In this document: piece by piece, positions 34,346 through 43,851 of the stretch
How the letters are laid out: the number at the start of each line of letters is the position of its first letter
Position numbering within the stretch: the stretch's first letter is position 1
Source of the DNA: Streptomyces aidingensis
GTDB taxonomy: Bacteria; Actinomycetota; Actinomycetes; Streptomycetales; Streptomycetaceae
Reading direction: 5' to 3'
Assembly: GCF_900112355.1 (NCBI RefSeq)
Contig: NZ_FOLM01000001.1
Span: forward strand, 789,276 to 853,275
DNA length: 64,000 nt
Translations under genes and position numbers: made by a program
The notes under the pieces: model-generated
What the model saw: only the letters and a program-made list of their open reading frames with translations
Told to the model about the DNA's origin: nothing
Database searches by the model: none

Positions 34346-36058
34346 ATGACTGTGTCCACCGAGGGGAAGCCCGCCGAGGGTGAGCGGGATCCCGCCGCCG
34401 CGGAAGCGCCCCCGGATCCCAAGCGCTGGGCCGCACTGGGCATCGTCCTGCTGGCAGCCTTCATGGACCTGCTGGACGTCACGATTGTCAACGTCGCCAT
34501 CCCCAGCATCCAGCGCGACATCGGCGCCGGTTACGCAGCCGTCTCCTGGATCACCGCGGGATATGCGCTGGCCTTTGCCGCCCTGCTGATCACCTGTGGA
34601 CGCCTGGGTGACATCTACGGGCGTAGAAAGATGCTGCTGTGGGGCATCGCCACCTTCACCATCACCTCCGTGCTCTGCGGTGTGGCGAGCGACCCCGGCA
34701 TGCTCATCACGGCCCGGATCCTCCAGGGCGCCTCCGCCGCGCTCATGATCCCGCAGGTGCTCTCCATCATCCATGTCACCTTCCCGGCCTCCGAGCGCGG
34801 CAAGGTGTTCGGCATGTACGGCGCCGTCGGCGGCCTGGCCGTGGTCTCCGGGCCGGTGCTGGGCGGCCTGTTCGTCGAGGCCGACCTGTTCGGCCTGGCC
34901 TGGCGGCCGATCTTCCTGGTGAACATCCCGGTCGGCATCCTGGGCTTCATCGGCGCCCTCTACCTGGTCCGCGAGTCCCGCGACACCAAGGCCTCCCGGG
35001 TCGACCCCATCGGCGTGCTGCTGGCCACCTCCGCCGTGCTGCTGCTGGTCTACCCGCTCATCCAGGGCCGGGAGAACGACTGGCCGGTGTGGGGCTTTGT
35101 GATGATGGCCGGCTCCCTGCTGGTGCTCGCCGCCTTCATCGCGCACCAGCGCTCGGTGATGGCCCGCGGCGGCTCGCCCCTGGTGGCGCTCAACCTCTTC
35201 CGGGCCCGCAGCTTCGCGGGCGGTTTCAGCGTCAACCTGCTGACCAACGTCACCAACGGCGCCTTCTTCCTGATGTGGACGCTGTACATGCAGATCGGCC
35301 TCGGCTGGTCCGCCATCCACGCCGGTCTCACCGGCCTGGCGTTCTTCATCGGTCTCGCCCTGGCGGCCGGCATGGCCGTGGAGTACCTGACCCCGAAGTT
35401 CGGCCGCAAGGTGCTCTTCGCCGGTGGCCTGCTGATGATGGCCGGCGCCACCCTGTTCGTCTTCGTCAGCGACCGCTACGGCCCGGACATCACCTCCTGG
35501 CAGATGGCCCCGCCGCTGTTCATCATGGGCCTGGGCATGGGCTACATCGTGGCCCCGGTGCTGGACTTCGCCCTGACCGAGGTCCCGCACTCGGTCGCCG
35601 GCTCCGCCTCCGGGGTGCTCAACACCACCCAGCAGCTCGGCAACGCCGTCGGCATCGCCCTGGTCTCCGTGCTCTTCCTGGCCGCGCTGCCGGGCCAGTC
35701 CGACAAGGGCGTCGACTATGTCGCCGACGACATCCGCCAGGAGCTCACCACGGCCGGGGTGCCCGATCCGGTCCAGGACCAGATCCTGGCGGGCTACCGG
35801 GTCTGCGTCCACGACCGGATGGAGGAGAAGGACTCCACCGTGGTGCCCGAGAGCTGCCGCACCGAGCCGCCCGCCGAGGTGCCGGCCGCGGCCGCCGCCG
35901 AGATCGAGCGGGTGCTCACCGAGCACGGCGCGGACGCCCAGGCCGAGACCTTCTCCCGCGCCTACCGGGTGGGCCTGATGTGGGTGCTCGGGGTGATGGC
36001 CGTGATGACCCTGCTGATGGTGAGCCTGCCCAGGTTCGCCACACCGCAGCAGCACTGA
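34346..36058 (+). CDS. EmrB/QacA-type MFS drug exporter
   Basis: The 570-aa protein has about 14 membrane segments. It shows the DHA2 family motifs LLDVTIVNVAIPSIQRD in helix 1, GRLGDIYGRRKMLLWG in the loop after helix 2, and GGLFVEADLFGLAWRPIFLV near helix 5. A long C-terminal segment (about 455-535) is periplasmic or extracellular before the last helix. It probably exports the cluster product or confers self-resistance. It is divergent from marR and followed by two strong hairpins. Confidence 0.92.
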   Translation: MTVSTEGKPAEGERDPAAAEAPPDPKRWAALGIVLLAAFMDLLDVTIVNVAIPSIQRDIGAGYAAVSWITAGYALAFAALLITCGRLGDIYGRRKMLLWGIATFTITSVLCGVASDPGMLITARILQGASAALMIPQVLSIIHVTFPASERGKVFGMYGAVGGLAVVSGPVLGGLFVEADLFGLAWRPIFLVNIPVGILGFIGALYLVRESRDTKASRVDPIGVLLATSAVLLLVYPLIQGRENDWPVWGFVMMAGSLLVLAAFIAHQRSVMARGGSPLVALNLFRARSFAGGFSVNLLTNVTNGAFFLMWTLYMQIGLGWSAIHAGLTGLAFFIGLALAAGMAVEYLTPKFGRKVLFAGGLLMMAGATLFVFVSDRYGPDITSWQMAPPLFIMGLGMGYIVAPVLDFALTEVPHSVAGSASGVLNTTQQLGNAVGIALVSVLFLAALPGQSDKGVDYVADDIRQELTTAGVPDPVQDQILAGYRVCVHDRMEEKDSTVVPESCRTEPPAEVPAAAAAEIERVLTEHGADAQAETFSRAYRVGLMWVLGVMAVMTLLMVSLPRFATPQQH

Positions 36059-36061
36059 CCC

Positions 36062-36085
36062 GGGCTCCGGCCCCGGCCGGAGCCC
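36062..36085. terminator. Exporter terminator, first hairpin
   Basis: GGGCTCCGGC (36062-36071) pairs with GCCGGAGCCC (36076-36085), starting 3 bp after the exporter stop. Confidence 0.7.
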
Positions 36086-36087
36086 AT

Positions 36088-36136
36088 GGCCGATCGCCAC
36101 GCCGTCCCGTCCCTTTCCGAGGCGTGGCGATCGGCC
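36088..36136. terminator. Second, longer hairpin
   Basis: A perfect 16-bp stem (36088-36103 with 36121-36136) with a 17-nt loop lies right behind the first hairpin. Its length could also indicate a protein-binding or RNA-processing element. Confidence 0.6.
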
Positions 36137-36184
36137 GGTTCCCACGCGAGCGGGGACCGCACTACCGTTCCCCGGGGGAATCGG

Positions 36185-36239
36185 CCGGAACAGAGCCGGA
36201 ACAGATCCGGAAGAGATCCGGAACAGAACCGGAAGAGAA
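36185..36239. repeat. Five 11-bp tandem repeats upstream of PucR-type regulator
   Basis: Five exact-period units: CCGGAACAGAG, CCGGAACAGAT, CCGGAAGAGAT, CCGGAACAGAA, CCGGAAGAGAA. They end 126 bp before the regulator gene. The 307-bp gap 36059-36365 holds these repeats and two hairpins, and no gene. Confidence 0.9.
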
Positions 36240-36365
36240 GAGGCGACCGGCGCCGCACAGTTGCCCGGGTGGGGATGCCCGGACGGGGGTAACCAGTGGG
36301 GGGTTGCAAGGCGTCATGACCGTCGAGGACGGCCGTGCGAAAAGGGGTTGAGCGAAGGGCGTCCC

Positions 36366-38357
36366 GTGACCATACCCTCGACAACCGTGTCCACCTGCCG
36401 GCAGGGGAGCGCACCACCGATGGCTGCACTGCAGAGCGAACTGACGTTCCTGAACCTTCTGGTGTCCAAGGCCCCGCGCAGAGAGTACGAGGAACTGCTG
36501 CTGCGCGCCCGCCGCGACGGGGCCCGGCCCGAGGCGCTCCAGGCTCTGGAGCAGGCCAAGGAAGTGGCGCTGCACCTCGATGAGCGGCTGCGGGAACTGG
36601 ACCGCCGCAAGAACGGGCTCTCCGCTCTCATCGACAGCGCCCGGGACCTGGGCGAGCAGGTGTGTCTGGACACCCTGCTGACCACGCTGGCCCGCCGCTT
36701 CCGCATGATGCTGCACACCGATGTCACCTGGATCAGCCTCTACGCCTCGGACGGCCGGCTGATCGGCCTGGCCGGGGACGGCGGCATCACCGCGCTCTCG
36801 CCGGACATCCCCGCGCTGGCCGCCGATGCCCCGGCCGCCATGGCCGACTGCCGCACCCCGCTGTGGACCACCGACTATCTCCGTGACGAAACCTTCCCGC
36901 GCTGCGACGTCATCGACGCCGTCGTCGCCAGCGAGGGTCTGTCCTCGCTGCTGGCCGCCCCGCTGCGCAGCGGCGACCGGCTGATCGGCGTGCTGCACGG
37001 CGGCGACCGCGCCATCCGCTCCTTCACCCGCGAGGAGATCGCCCTGACCGCGACCCTCGCCGACTGCGCCGCCGCCGCCGTGGAACGCACCCGGGCCCTG
37101 GAGGAGTCGCTGGACCAGATCCGCCGGCTCTCCGACGAGGTGGAGGAGCTGCGCGGCCGGATACGCGCCGAGCGCCACGCCGAGCATGTCGGGCGCCGGC
37201 TCACCGACCTGGTGCTGGGCGGCGCCGACGCCCAGTCCTTCGCCAACGCCGCCGCCGGGGCCCTGGGCGGCGAGGTCTGGCTGCGCGACGAGATCGACCT
37301 CACCGTGGCCCGCACCGGCGACCCCTGGGACATCGACGAGGAGGAACTCGCCAAGGCCGCCCTGGACGCCCGTGCCGAGGAGCGCATCCGCCACCTGCCG
37401 GACGGCGTCACCGTCGCCCCGGTCCGGCTGCGCGGCGAGGACCTGGGCTGCCTGGTGCTGCGCCGCACCCCGGTGCCCGGCGCCGGACCCGGCGCCGCCC
37501 TGCTGGAACGCGCCACCCGCGCCGCCGGGGTGCTGGCCCTGCTCAGCCGCCGGGCCGACGTGCCCGGCCACCGGCGCCGCGACGAGGCCCTGGCCGAGCT
37601 GATCAGTACCTCGGTGGCCGGGGACCGGCGCCGGCGGCAGCACGCCCGGCGGCTGGAGATGGACCCGGACCGCGAGCACGTGGTGGTGATCACCCGGGCC
37701 GCCCCCGGCGAGACCGGCCGGATGACCGTCTGGGCCTCCTCCTACGTCTCCCTGCACGGGGGCGCCAAGACGCTGCGCGACGGCTGCCTGGTGCTGCTCC
37801 TGCCGGGCGGCGACGCGGGGGCCGCGGCCCGTGACGTGATGCGCCAGCTCGGCCGCGCCCTGGGCCGGGAGGTGACCGCGGCCGGGGCGATGGCCCGCGG
37901 CCACGACGGGGTGGGCCCGGCCTACCAGGAGGCGGCGCGCTGCCTGGAGGCGTTGGTCGCCCTGGGCCGGCACGGCACCGCCGCCACCGTGGAGGAGCTG
38001 GGCTTCGTCGGCATGCTGCTGGGCGGCAACCGGGACGTGGGCGCCTTCATCGAGGCCACCATCGGCCCGGTCATCGCCTACGACGCCGAGCGCTCCACCG
38101 ATCTGAGCGCCACCCTGGCCGCCTACTTCGCGGCCAAGGGCAGCCCCACCTACGCCGCCGAGGCGCTCCAGGTCCATCCCAACACCGTCGCCCGCCGGCT
38201 GGAGCGGATCGGGCAGCTGCTCGGCCCGGACTGGCAGCAGCCGGCCCAGGCCCTGGAGATCCAGCTCGCCCTGCGGCTCCAGCAGCTCCGCGCTTCCCTG
38301 GGGCCGGCGTCCGGGGCGGAACCCGGCACCGCCCCGGCGCCCTGCCCGATGGCCTGA
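36366..38357 (+). CDS. GAF-domain, PucR/CdaR-type helix-turn-helix regulator
   Basis: The 663-aa protein has an N-terminal helical part with a GAF-like sensor domain (about 90-260; RRFRMMLHTDVTWISLYASD and GDRLIGVLHGGDR). A coiled linker around 275-310, a middle region and a C-terminal PucR-type HTH follow (YAAEALQVHPNTVARRLERI). Related proteins regulate aromatic or purine catabolism and some antibiotic clusters. GTG 36366 has GAAGGG upstream; ATG 36420 is possible. Five 11-bp repeats lie upstream. It may be the last gene of the cluster or an unrelated flanking regulator. Confidence 0.85.
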   Translation: MTIPSTTVSTCRQGSAPPMAALQSELTFLNLLVSKAPRREYEELLLRARRDGARPEALQALEQAKEVALHLDERLRELDRRKNGLSALIDSARDLGEQVCLDTLLTTLARRFRMMLHTDVTWISLYASDGRLIGLAGDGGITALSPDIPALAADAPAAMADCRTPLWTTDYLRDETFPRCDVIDAVVASEGLSSLLAAPLRSGDRLIGVLHGGDRAIRSFTREEIALTATLADCAAAAVERTRALEESLDQIRRLSDEVEELRGRIRAERHAEHVGRRLTDLVLGGADAQSFANAAAGALGGEVWLRDEIDLTVARTGDPWDIDEEELAKAALDARAEERIRHLPDGVTVAPVRLRGEDLGCLVLRRTPVPGAGPGAALLERATRAAGVLALLSRRADVPGHRRRDEALAELISTSVAGDRRRRQHARRLEMDPDREHVVVITRAAPGETGRMTVWASSYVSLHGGAKTLRDGCLVLLLPGGDAGAAARDVMRQLGRALGREVTAAGAMARGHDGVGPAYQEAARCLEALVALGRHGTAATVEELGFVGMLLGGNRDVGAFIEATIGPVIAYDAERSTDLSATLAAYFAAKGSPTYAAEALQVHPNTVARRLERIGQLLGPDWQQPAQALEIQLALRLQQLRASLGPASGAEPGTAPAPCPMA

Positions 38358-38360
38358 GCC

Positions 38361-38397
38361 GGCGGCCGGGCGGCCCGTGGCGGCCGGCCCGGCCGCC
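38361..38397. terminator. Bidirectional terminator
   Basis: GGCGGCCGGGC (38361-38371) pairs perfectly with GCCCGGCCGCC (38387-38397) between convergent genes. Confidence 0.65.
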
Positions 38398-38399
38398 GT

Positions 38400-39524
38400 T
38401 CAGCGCCGTCCGCCCGCGGCCCGCGGCGCGGGCCCGGCCGGCTCCGCGGACTCCGCGGGCCCGGCCGGCTCCGCGGCGGGAGCGGCGGCGGGCCCGGTCC
38501 GGAAGGCCCAGTCCATGCTGGGCTCCACCAGCGCCCGGAAGGTGCGCCGCACCGGCGCGGTGCACAGCAGCGTCATCACCGCCGCCGCGATCAGCGTCAC
38601 CGCCACCGGCCCGGCCGGGCCCTGCACCCACTCCGCGGCGTACCAGTCCCGCCAGCGGGAGAACTTCGCCAGAAAGCCGTGCAGCAGATAGCCGTAGACG
38701 GTGCCCACGCCGAGCGCGGTGAACCACGTCCGGCGGGACGGAACCCAGGCCAGGAAGGCGGCGGTGAGCAGCAGCCCGGCCGCGGTCAGGGCCGGCGTCA
38801 TCAGCGCCCCCGCCCACCACTCGTACCCCAGCTCCTGGGCGCTGTAGGTGCGGTAGAACCAGCGGTTGGTGTACCGGGGCGCCGCCCAGTAGGCGACGGC
38901 CAGCCCGGCCGGCGCGGCCACCGCCGCCGCCGCCCGGACCCCGGGCGTGCGCAGCCGCGCGAAGTGTTCCGGCCCCAGCCGCAGTCCCAGCACGAAGAAC
39001 GGCAGGAACTGGAAGACCCGGGCGATGTTGAAGTCGTCGCCCAGATGCGGCTGGACACTGGCCGCCACGGCGATCAGGACGGCCACCGGGACCGGCCACC
39101 GCACCACCCGCCACAGCGGCGACGTCAGCCGCCAGATGAACAGGGCGATCAGAAACCAGGTCACGTAGTAGGGATCGAGCAGGCTGAACGGATGGTCGCC
39201 GCCGGTCACCTTCCGGTGGAAGGCGATGTACAGCACCTCGAACACCAGATAGGGCACGCCCAGCCCGGTGATCAGCCGTCTGAGCTGGTCCGGCCGCCCG
39301 GTGAAGTGCCGGGAGAAGTAGCCGGCGATCAGCACGAAGGCCGGCATGTGGAAGGTGTAGACGAACATGTAGAGGGCGGCGGTGCTCCGCGAGCCGCCCA
39401 GCAGCGGCTCCCAGGAGTGGCCGGCCGCCACCAGCACAACGGCCAGATACTTCGCGTTGTCGAAGAACGGATCCCTGGCCTTCTGCCGGTTCTTCTCGGT
39501 GCTCGTGGGGGGATCTGTCGTCAT
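38400..39524 (-). CDS. Acyltransferase 3 family membrane protein
   Basis: The 374-aa integral membrane protein has about 10 hydrophobic helices. The N-terminal FFDNAKYLAVVLVAAGHSWEP carries the conserved His of acyltransferase-3 proteins, and FHMPAFVLIAGYFSR matches the next conserved loop. Members O-acylate surface polysaccharides or small molecules. The C-terminal ~40 residues are Ala/Pro/Glu-rich and disordered. It is separated from the cluster by the PucR-type gene and a terminator and is probably a chromosomal flank gene. Confidence 0.85.
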   Translation of the reverse strand: MTTDPPTSTEKNRQKARDPFFDNAKYLAVVLVAAGHSWEPLLGGSRSTAALYMFVYTFHMPAFVLIAGYFSRHFTGRPDQLRRLITGLGVPYLVFEVLYIAFHRKVTGGDHPFSLLDPYYVTWFLIALFIWRLTSPLWRVVRWPVPVAVLIAVAASVQPHLGDDFNIARVFQFLPFFVLGLRLGPEHFARLRTPGVRAAAAVAAPAGLAVAYWAAPRYTNRWFYRTYSAQELGYEWWAGALMTPALTAAGLLLTAAFLAWVPSRRTWFTALGVGTVYGYLLHGFLAKFSRWRDWYAAEWVQGPAGPVAVTLIAAAVMTLLCTAPVRRTFRALVEPSMDWAFRTGPAAAPAAEPAGPAESAEPAGPAPRAAGGRR

Positions 39525-39987
39525 GGGGTGCCGGAGTTCGTCAGGGGGCCGTCAGCGGCCTTCGGGGGCGGGCGGCCCGGCGTCGGGGCGGACCGCTCCG
39601 GAAGGGCTCCCGGACCGGTCCGGTTGGTCACGAACGTATAACAACGCCAGTACCCTAGCCTCCGGAACGGGCCCGGGAAACGATCCGGCACACCCGGCGC
39701 GCGGCGCCTCAACCGCAGCTCGCGGCACGTCCGTTCGCCGTATTCCGGCGCGCGGGCTGTGAAGGAATTCACATCCGGGAAGCCGGCCCTGCGCTCACAG
39801 ACGGATAACGGGTGCCATTGTGCGCGTTTCCCTCCCCCGGACGGCCCGGCAGGCCCCACGATGGCCTGAAGATCCGTCACCGGGCCTGCACGCACGGTCC
39901 CCTTGGTGGCACGATGGTCTGGCGTGCTTGGGGGTGAGGAGCGATGGGAACACCCCTGATCGGCGAGGACGTTTCTTCCGCGAGGGT
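39525..39987. other. 463-bp intergenic region
   Basis: The stretch lies between the divergent acyltransferase and small membrane protein genes. I see no protein gene, RNA gene or long repeat; it must hold both promoters. Confidence 0.5.
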
Positions 39988-40212
39988 GTGATTGCTGTGG
40001 TTATCTCCTTCTCCCTGGTACTGCTCCTGGGGGTCGTGCTGGTGCTGATGGCCCGCTCCGGCCAGATCAAGTGGGGGCCCGCGGTGGTGGCCATCCTCTT
40101 CGGCTTCTCGCTGGCCTCCACCGGCATGGCCGATCCCATAAACGACTTCCTCCAGTCGATCAGCGACTCGGTGAGCTCGGTGGACGAGAGCATCAACTCC
40201 AGCGGGCGCTGA
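39988..40212 (+). CDS. Small single-helix membrane protein, unknown function
   Basis: About 74 residues. A hydrophobic segment SFSLVLLLGVVLVLMA near the N-terminus is followed by a short amphipathic stretch and a Ser/Asp-rich tail (SISDSVSSVDESI). GTG 39988 is given as start; GTG 39997 is equally plausible and has better spacing from the GAGGG at 39982-39986. I do not recognise the family. It lies just before the tRNA-Gly gene of the core block. Confidence 0.6.
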   Translation: MIAVVISFSLVLLLGVVLVLMARSGQIKWGPAVVAILFGFSLASTGMADPINDFLQSISDSVSSVDESINSSGR

Positions 40213-40290
40213 GCCCGGCGCCGGGCCGCAGCCGGGCCGCCCGGGCCCTTGCCGGCCGCTTCGTCCTCCCGCCGGCCGGAACGACGAGAA

Positions 40291-40319
40291 GGCCCGGCCC
40301 CCGCGGCGGGGACCGGGCC
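40291..40319. terminator. Hairpin between small gene and tRNA-Gly
   Basis: A G+C-rich stem (40291-40304 with 40306-40319, one mismatch, effective loop a few bases) separates the small membrane protein gene from the convergent tRNA-Gly. Confidence 0.5.
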
Positions 40320-40330
40320 CGGTTCACATG

Positions 40331-40401
40331 AGCGGGTGACGGGAATCGAACCCGCGTAGCTGGTTTGGAAGACCAGGGCTCTACCATTGAGCTACACCCG
40401 C
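40331..40401 (-). tRNA. tRNA-Gly (anticodon TCC)
   Basis: The complement folds as a 71-nt cloverleaf. The acceptor arms GCGGGTG/CACCCGC, the anticodon stem CTGGT-CTTCCAA-ACCAG and the T-arm CGGGTTCGATTCCCG are intact. CCA is not encoded. It is convergent with the small membrane protein gene and divergent from tRNA-Pro. Confidence 0.95.
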
Positions 40402-40577
40402 GTGGACGGCCGAGCACGGGAGCCGACGGGCGGCCCGTTGATCAGCGCGCCTCGTATCGTACCAGCGGACCGGCCGGTCTCGCGGCGGCCGGGTGGCGAC
40501 CGCACCGCAAGCGTGCCTGTACGCTACGTGTCACGGCTCGGACCGGATCACGGAAGACCTGATCACGGTCCTGACGG

Positions 40578-40654
40578 CGGGGTGTGGCGCAGCTTGGTAG
40601 CGCGTCCGCTTTGGGAGCGGAAGGTCGTCGGTTCGAATCCGGCCACCCCGACCA
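40578..40654 (+). tRNA. tRNA-Pro (anticodon TGG)
   Basis: A cloverleaf with acceptor CGGGGTG/CACCCCG, anticodon loop TTTGGGA and T-loop GTTCGAATC is followed by an encoded CCA. It lies 74 bp upstream of tig. Confidence 0.95.
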
Positions 40655-40728
40655 CGTAGCATGAAGGCCGCGCGCGCCTGTGGCCGTGTCCGCACCAACC
40701 CCAGCAGTCAGCCCCAAGGAGACCGACC

Positions 40729-42144
40729 GTGAAGAGCGCCGTGGAGACCCTGAACCCGACCCGGGTTCGGCTCACTGTCGAGGTGCCCTTCGAGGAACTC
40801 AAGTCCGACCTCGACGCGGCGTACAAGAAGATCAACCAGCAGGTCAGCGTGCCCGGCTTCCGCAAGGGCAAGGTCCCGGCGCGCATCATCGACCAGCGGT
40901 TCGGCCGGGGCGCGGTGCTGGAGGAGGCGGTCAACGCCGCCCTGCCCAAGTTCTACTCCGAGGCCGTCAGCCAGGGCGAGATCACCCCGCTCGGCCGGCC
41001 CGAGGTGGACATCACCGAGCTCAAGGACGGCGAGATCCTCGCCTTCACCGCCGAGGTCGAGGTGCGCCCCGAGATCGAGCTGCCGGACTTCTCCGGGATC
41101 TCGGTCACCGTGGACGCGGTGCGGGTCTCCGAGGACGAGGTGGACGAGGCCGTGGAGCAGCTCCGGGAGCGCTTCGGCTCCACCCAGGAGGTCGACCGGC
41201 CGGCCGCCGAGGGCGATGTGGTCACCCTCGACCTGCGGGCCGAGGTGGACGGCGAGGTGCTGGAGGACGGCGTGGCCAGCGGTGTGGAGTACACCATCGG
41301 CTCCGGCCGCCTGCTGGACGGCATCGACGAGGCGGTCACCGGTCTGTCCGCGGGCGGCACGGCCACCTTCACCAGCGAGCTCAAGGGCGGCTCCGCGGCC
41401 GGCCGGGAGGCCGGGATCACGGTCACCGTGCACACCGTCGCCGAGCGCGAGCTGCCCGAGCTGGACGACGAGTTCGCCCAGATGGCCAGCTCCTTCGACA
41501 CCCTTGAGGAACTGCGCGAGGACAGCCGCGCCCGGCTGGACCGCCAGCAGAAGTACGAGCAGGCCACCGCCGCCCAGGAGAAGGTGCTGGACGCCCTGCT
41601 GGAGCTGGTCGAGATCCCGGTCCCGGAGAAGCTGCTGGAGGACGAGGTCGAGACCCGCAAGCACAACCTGGTCGGCCACCAGCTCTCCCGGCTCGGCATG
41701 GACCTGGCCGGCTACCTCAAGATGCAGGACAAGACCGAGGAGCAGTTCGAGGCCGAGCTGAAGGAGCAGGCCGAGAAGGGCATCCGGGTCCAGTTCGTGC
41801 TCGACGCCATCGCCAAGCGGGACAACTTCAGCGTCTCCCAGGAGGAGCTCACCGAGCACCTGGTGCGCCGCGCCCAGTCCTCGGGCATGAGCCCGGACCA
41901 GTTCGCCCAGGCGGTCGTCGAGGGCGGCCAGGTGCAGATGCTGGTCGGCGAGGTCAGCCGGGGCAAGGCGCTGGCCGCCGTGGTGGAGGCCGCCACCGTC
42001 ACCGACACCGACGGCGAGCCGGTCTCCCTGGAGGACGAGGAGGACGCCGCCGGTGAGACGGTGAGCGCCGCCGAGGCCGCCACCGGGACGGCCGCCGGGG
42101 CCACCGAGGCCGACGAGGAGGGCCAGGGCGGCGAGCGCGCCTGA
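40729..42144 (+). CDS. tig: Trigger factor, ribosome-associated chaperone and prolyl isomerase
   Basis: The 471-aa protein has the ribosome-binding N-domain with signature [16 protein letters not shown] (about 44-59) and a central FKBP-like domain (about 160-245). The C-terminal chaperone arms end in an acidic Glu/Ala-rich tail typical of actinobacteria. A GTG start with AAGGAG upstream is clear. It heads the usual tig-clpP1-clpP2-clpX chaperone/protease set and binds nascent chains at the ribosome exit. Confidence 0.97.
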   Translation: MKSAVETLNPTRVRLTVEVPFEELKSDLDAAYKKINQQVSVPGFRKGKVPARIIDQRFGRGAVLEEAVNAALPKFYSEAVSQGEITPLGRPEVDITELKDGEILAFTAEVEVRPEIELPDFSGISVTVDAVRVSEDEVDEAVEQLRERFGSTQEVDRPAAEGDVVTLDLRAEVDGEVLEDGVASGVEYTIGSGRLLDGIDEAVTGLSAGGTATFTSELKGGSAAGREAGITVTVHTVAERELPELDDEFAQMASSFDTLEELREDSRARLDRQQKYEQATAAQEKVLDALLELVEIPVPEKLLEDEVETRKHNLVGHQLSRLGMDLAGYLKMQDKTEEQFEAELKEQAEKGIRVQFVLDAIAKRDNFSVSQEELTEHLVRRAQSSGMSPDQFAQAVVEGGQVQMLVGEVSRGKALAAVVEAATVTDTDGEPVSLEDEEDAAGETVSAAEAATGTAAGATEADEEGQGGERA

Positions 42145-42168
42145 CGCCGCGCCCCCTCGCGCAGCCGC

Positions 42169-42207
42169 GGACGGGGCCGGATGCCGGCAGTGCATCCGGC
42201 CCCGTCC
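42169..42207. terminator. tig terminator
   Basis: A perfect 16-bp stem (42169-42184 with 42192-42207) with a 7-nt loop lies 25 bp after the tig stop. Confidence 0.85.
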
Positions 42208-42233
42208 CCTGCCCGTCCCCTGCCCGTCCCCTG
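42201..42233. repeat. Three 11-bp tandem repeats
   Basis: CCCGTCCCCTG is repeated three times exactly, starting inside the right arm of the tig terminator. Confidence 0.85.
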
Positions 42234-42296
42234 CCTGTTCGGCACCGGTTTCGCCCACGGCGCAGCGCCCCGGCCGGGCCGCGGGAACCGTACCTG

Positions 42297-42354
42297 CGCT
42301 GACAGCGAACAGTTCCCTGCCCGGGATGGGTCGCCACACACGGCGCGTTAGGGT
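42297..42354 (+). promoter_or_regulatory. clpP1P2 promoter with candidate ClgR box
   Basis: CGCTGACAGCGAAC (42297-42310) matches the core of the actinobacterial ClgR consensus CGCY-N-A-N-RGCG. TAGGGT at 42349-42354 is a possible -10. The box lies about 40 bp upstream of the -10, a position suited to an activator. ClgR is known to activate clpP1P2 in Streptomyces. Confidence 0.5.
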
Positions 42355-42427
42355 CACTGACTACAGATGCCCAGTGACGGCCCGGCCGCGACAAGCCGGC
42401 CGTACGACGAATGAGCAGGTGGAATAC

Positions 42428-43045
42428 GTGACGCTTCCGATGCCTTCCGCCGCCGCAGAGTCGAACAACCTCGGCCTCGGTGACCAGGTCTACAGCCGGC
42501 TGCTCAACGAGCGGATCATCTTCCTCGGCCAGGCGGTCGACGATGACATCGCCAACCGGATCACCGCCCAGCTTCTGCTGCTGGCCGCCGATCCGGAAAA
42601 GGACATCTACCTCTACATCAACAGCCCCGGCGGCTCGATCACGGCCGGCATGGCGATCTACGACACCATGCAGTACATCAAGAACGACGTGGTCACCATC
42701 GCCATGGGCATGGCCGCCTCGATGGGGCAGTTCCTGCTCAGCGCGGGCGCCGCGGGCAAGCGCTTCGCGCTGCCCAACGCGGAGATCCTGATCCACCAGC
42801 CCTCGGCCGGACTGGGCGGCTCCGCGTCCGACATCAAGATCCAGTCCGAGTGGCTGCTGCGCACCAAGCGGAAGATGACCGAGCTCTCCTCCCGCCACAC
42901 CGGCGTCTCGGTGGAGCAGTGGACCCGTGACGCGGACCGCGACCGCTGGTTCTCCGCCGAGGAGGCCAAGGAGTACGGCCTGGTGGACCATGTCATCTCC
43001 AGCGCCGCGGACATCACGGGCGGCGGCGGCACCGGCGCGTCCTGA
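42428..43045 (+). CDS. clpP1: ATP-dependent Clp protease proteolytic subunit 1
   Basis: The 205-aa serine peptidase has the triad Ser98 (GMAASMGQF), His123 (LIHQPSAG) and Asp172 (ADRDRWFS). GTG 42428 after AGGTGGA is chosen; ATG 42440 would drop four residues. It forms mixed tetradecamers with ClpP2 and works with ClpX or ClpC. It is co-directional with clpP2, which follows after 108 bp. Confidence 0.96.
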   Translation: MTLPMPSAAAESNNLGLGDQVYSRLLNERIIFLGQAVDDDIANRITAQLLLLAADPEKDIYLYINSPGGSITAGMAIYDTMQYIKNDVVTIAMGMAASMGQFLLSAGAAGKRFALPNAEILIHQPSAGLGGSASDIKIQSEWLLRTKRKMTELSSRHTGVSVEQWTRDADRDRWFSAEEAKEYGLVDHVISSAADITGGGGTGAS

Positions 43046-43153
43046 CCCGGCCCGACGCGTCCGCGCGGCCTGTCCGCAGGCGTCCGCCACCGCCCCGCAC
43101 CGCCTCCCACCGGCTTTTCTTCCGCGACCGCTGATCACCAGGAGACACTGACG

Positions 43154-43837
43154 ATGGCTCACTCCTCCGGCCGTCCCGGCCCCCTCGGCCGTTCCGGCAT
43201 CCCCGGCCAGGGCATCTACGACCGACTGCCCGCCGAGTCCCGGTACATCGTGCCGCGGTTCATCGAACGCACCTCCCAGGGCGTGCGTGAATACGACCCC
43301 TACGCGAAGCTTTTCGAGGAGCGGGTCATCTTCCTGGGGGTGCAGATCGACGACGCCTCGGCCAATGACGTCATGGCGCAGCTGCTGTGCCTGGAGTCGA
43401 TGGACCCGGACCAGGACATCCAGATGTACATCAACAGCCCCGGCGGCTCCTTCACCGCGCTGACCGCGATCTACGACACCATGCAGTTTGTGAAGCCGGA
43501 CATCCAGACGGTGTGCATGGGGCAGGCCGCCTCGGCCGCGGCGGTGCTGCTCGCGGCCGGCACCCAGGGCAAGCGGATGGCTCTGCCGCACGCCCGCATC
43601 CTGATCCACCAGCCCTACTCGGAGACCGGCCGCGGCCAGGTGTCCGATCTGGAGATCGCCGCCAACGAGGTCCAGCGGATGCGCAATCAGCTGGAGGAGC
43701 TGCTGTCCAAGCACTCCAACCAGCCGATCGAGAACATCCGCCAGGACATCGAGCGGGACAAGATCCTCACCTCCGAGCAGGCGGTGGAATACGGGCTGAT
43801 CGACCAGATCATCACCACCCGCACGGTCGGCGACTGA
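43154..43837 (+). CDS. clpP2: ATP-dependent Clp protease proteolytic subunit 2
   Basis: The 227-aa subunit has Ser127 ([11 protein letters not shown]) and His152 (LIHQPYSE), and a longer N-terminus than ClpP1, probably a propeptide region. AGGAGA precedes the ATG. It assembles with ClpP1 into the degradation chamber. A hairpin follows before clpX. Confidence 0.96.
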   Translation: MAHSSGRPGPLGRSGIPGQGIYDRLPAESRYIVPRFIERTSQGVREYDPYAKLFEERVIFLGVQIDDASANDVMAQLLCLESMDPDQDIQMYINSPGGSFTALTAIYDTMQFVKPDIQTVCMGQAASAAAVLLAAGTQGKRMALPHARILIHQPYSETGRGQVSDLEIAANEVQRMRNQLEELLSKHSNQPIENIRQDIERDKILTSEQAVEYGLIDQIITTRTVGD

Positions 43838-43851
43838 AGACTTCGCGGCCC

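Noticed and set aside
40331..40654. tRNA genes as attachment site of an integrated island
   Set aside because: No integrase, excisionase or duplicated tRNA 3' end is seen; the tRNAs sit in the usual core position next to tig.
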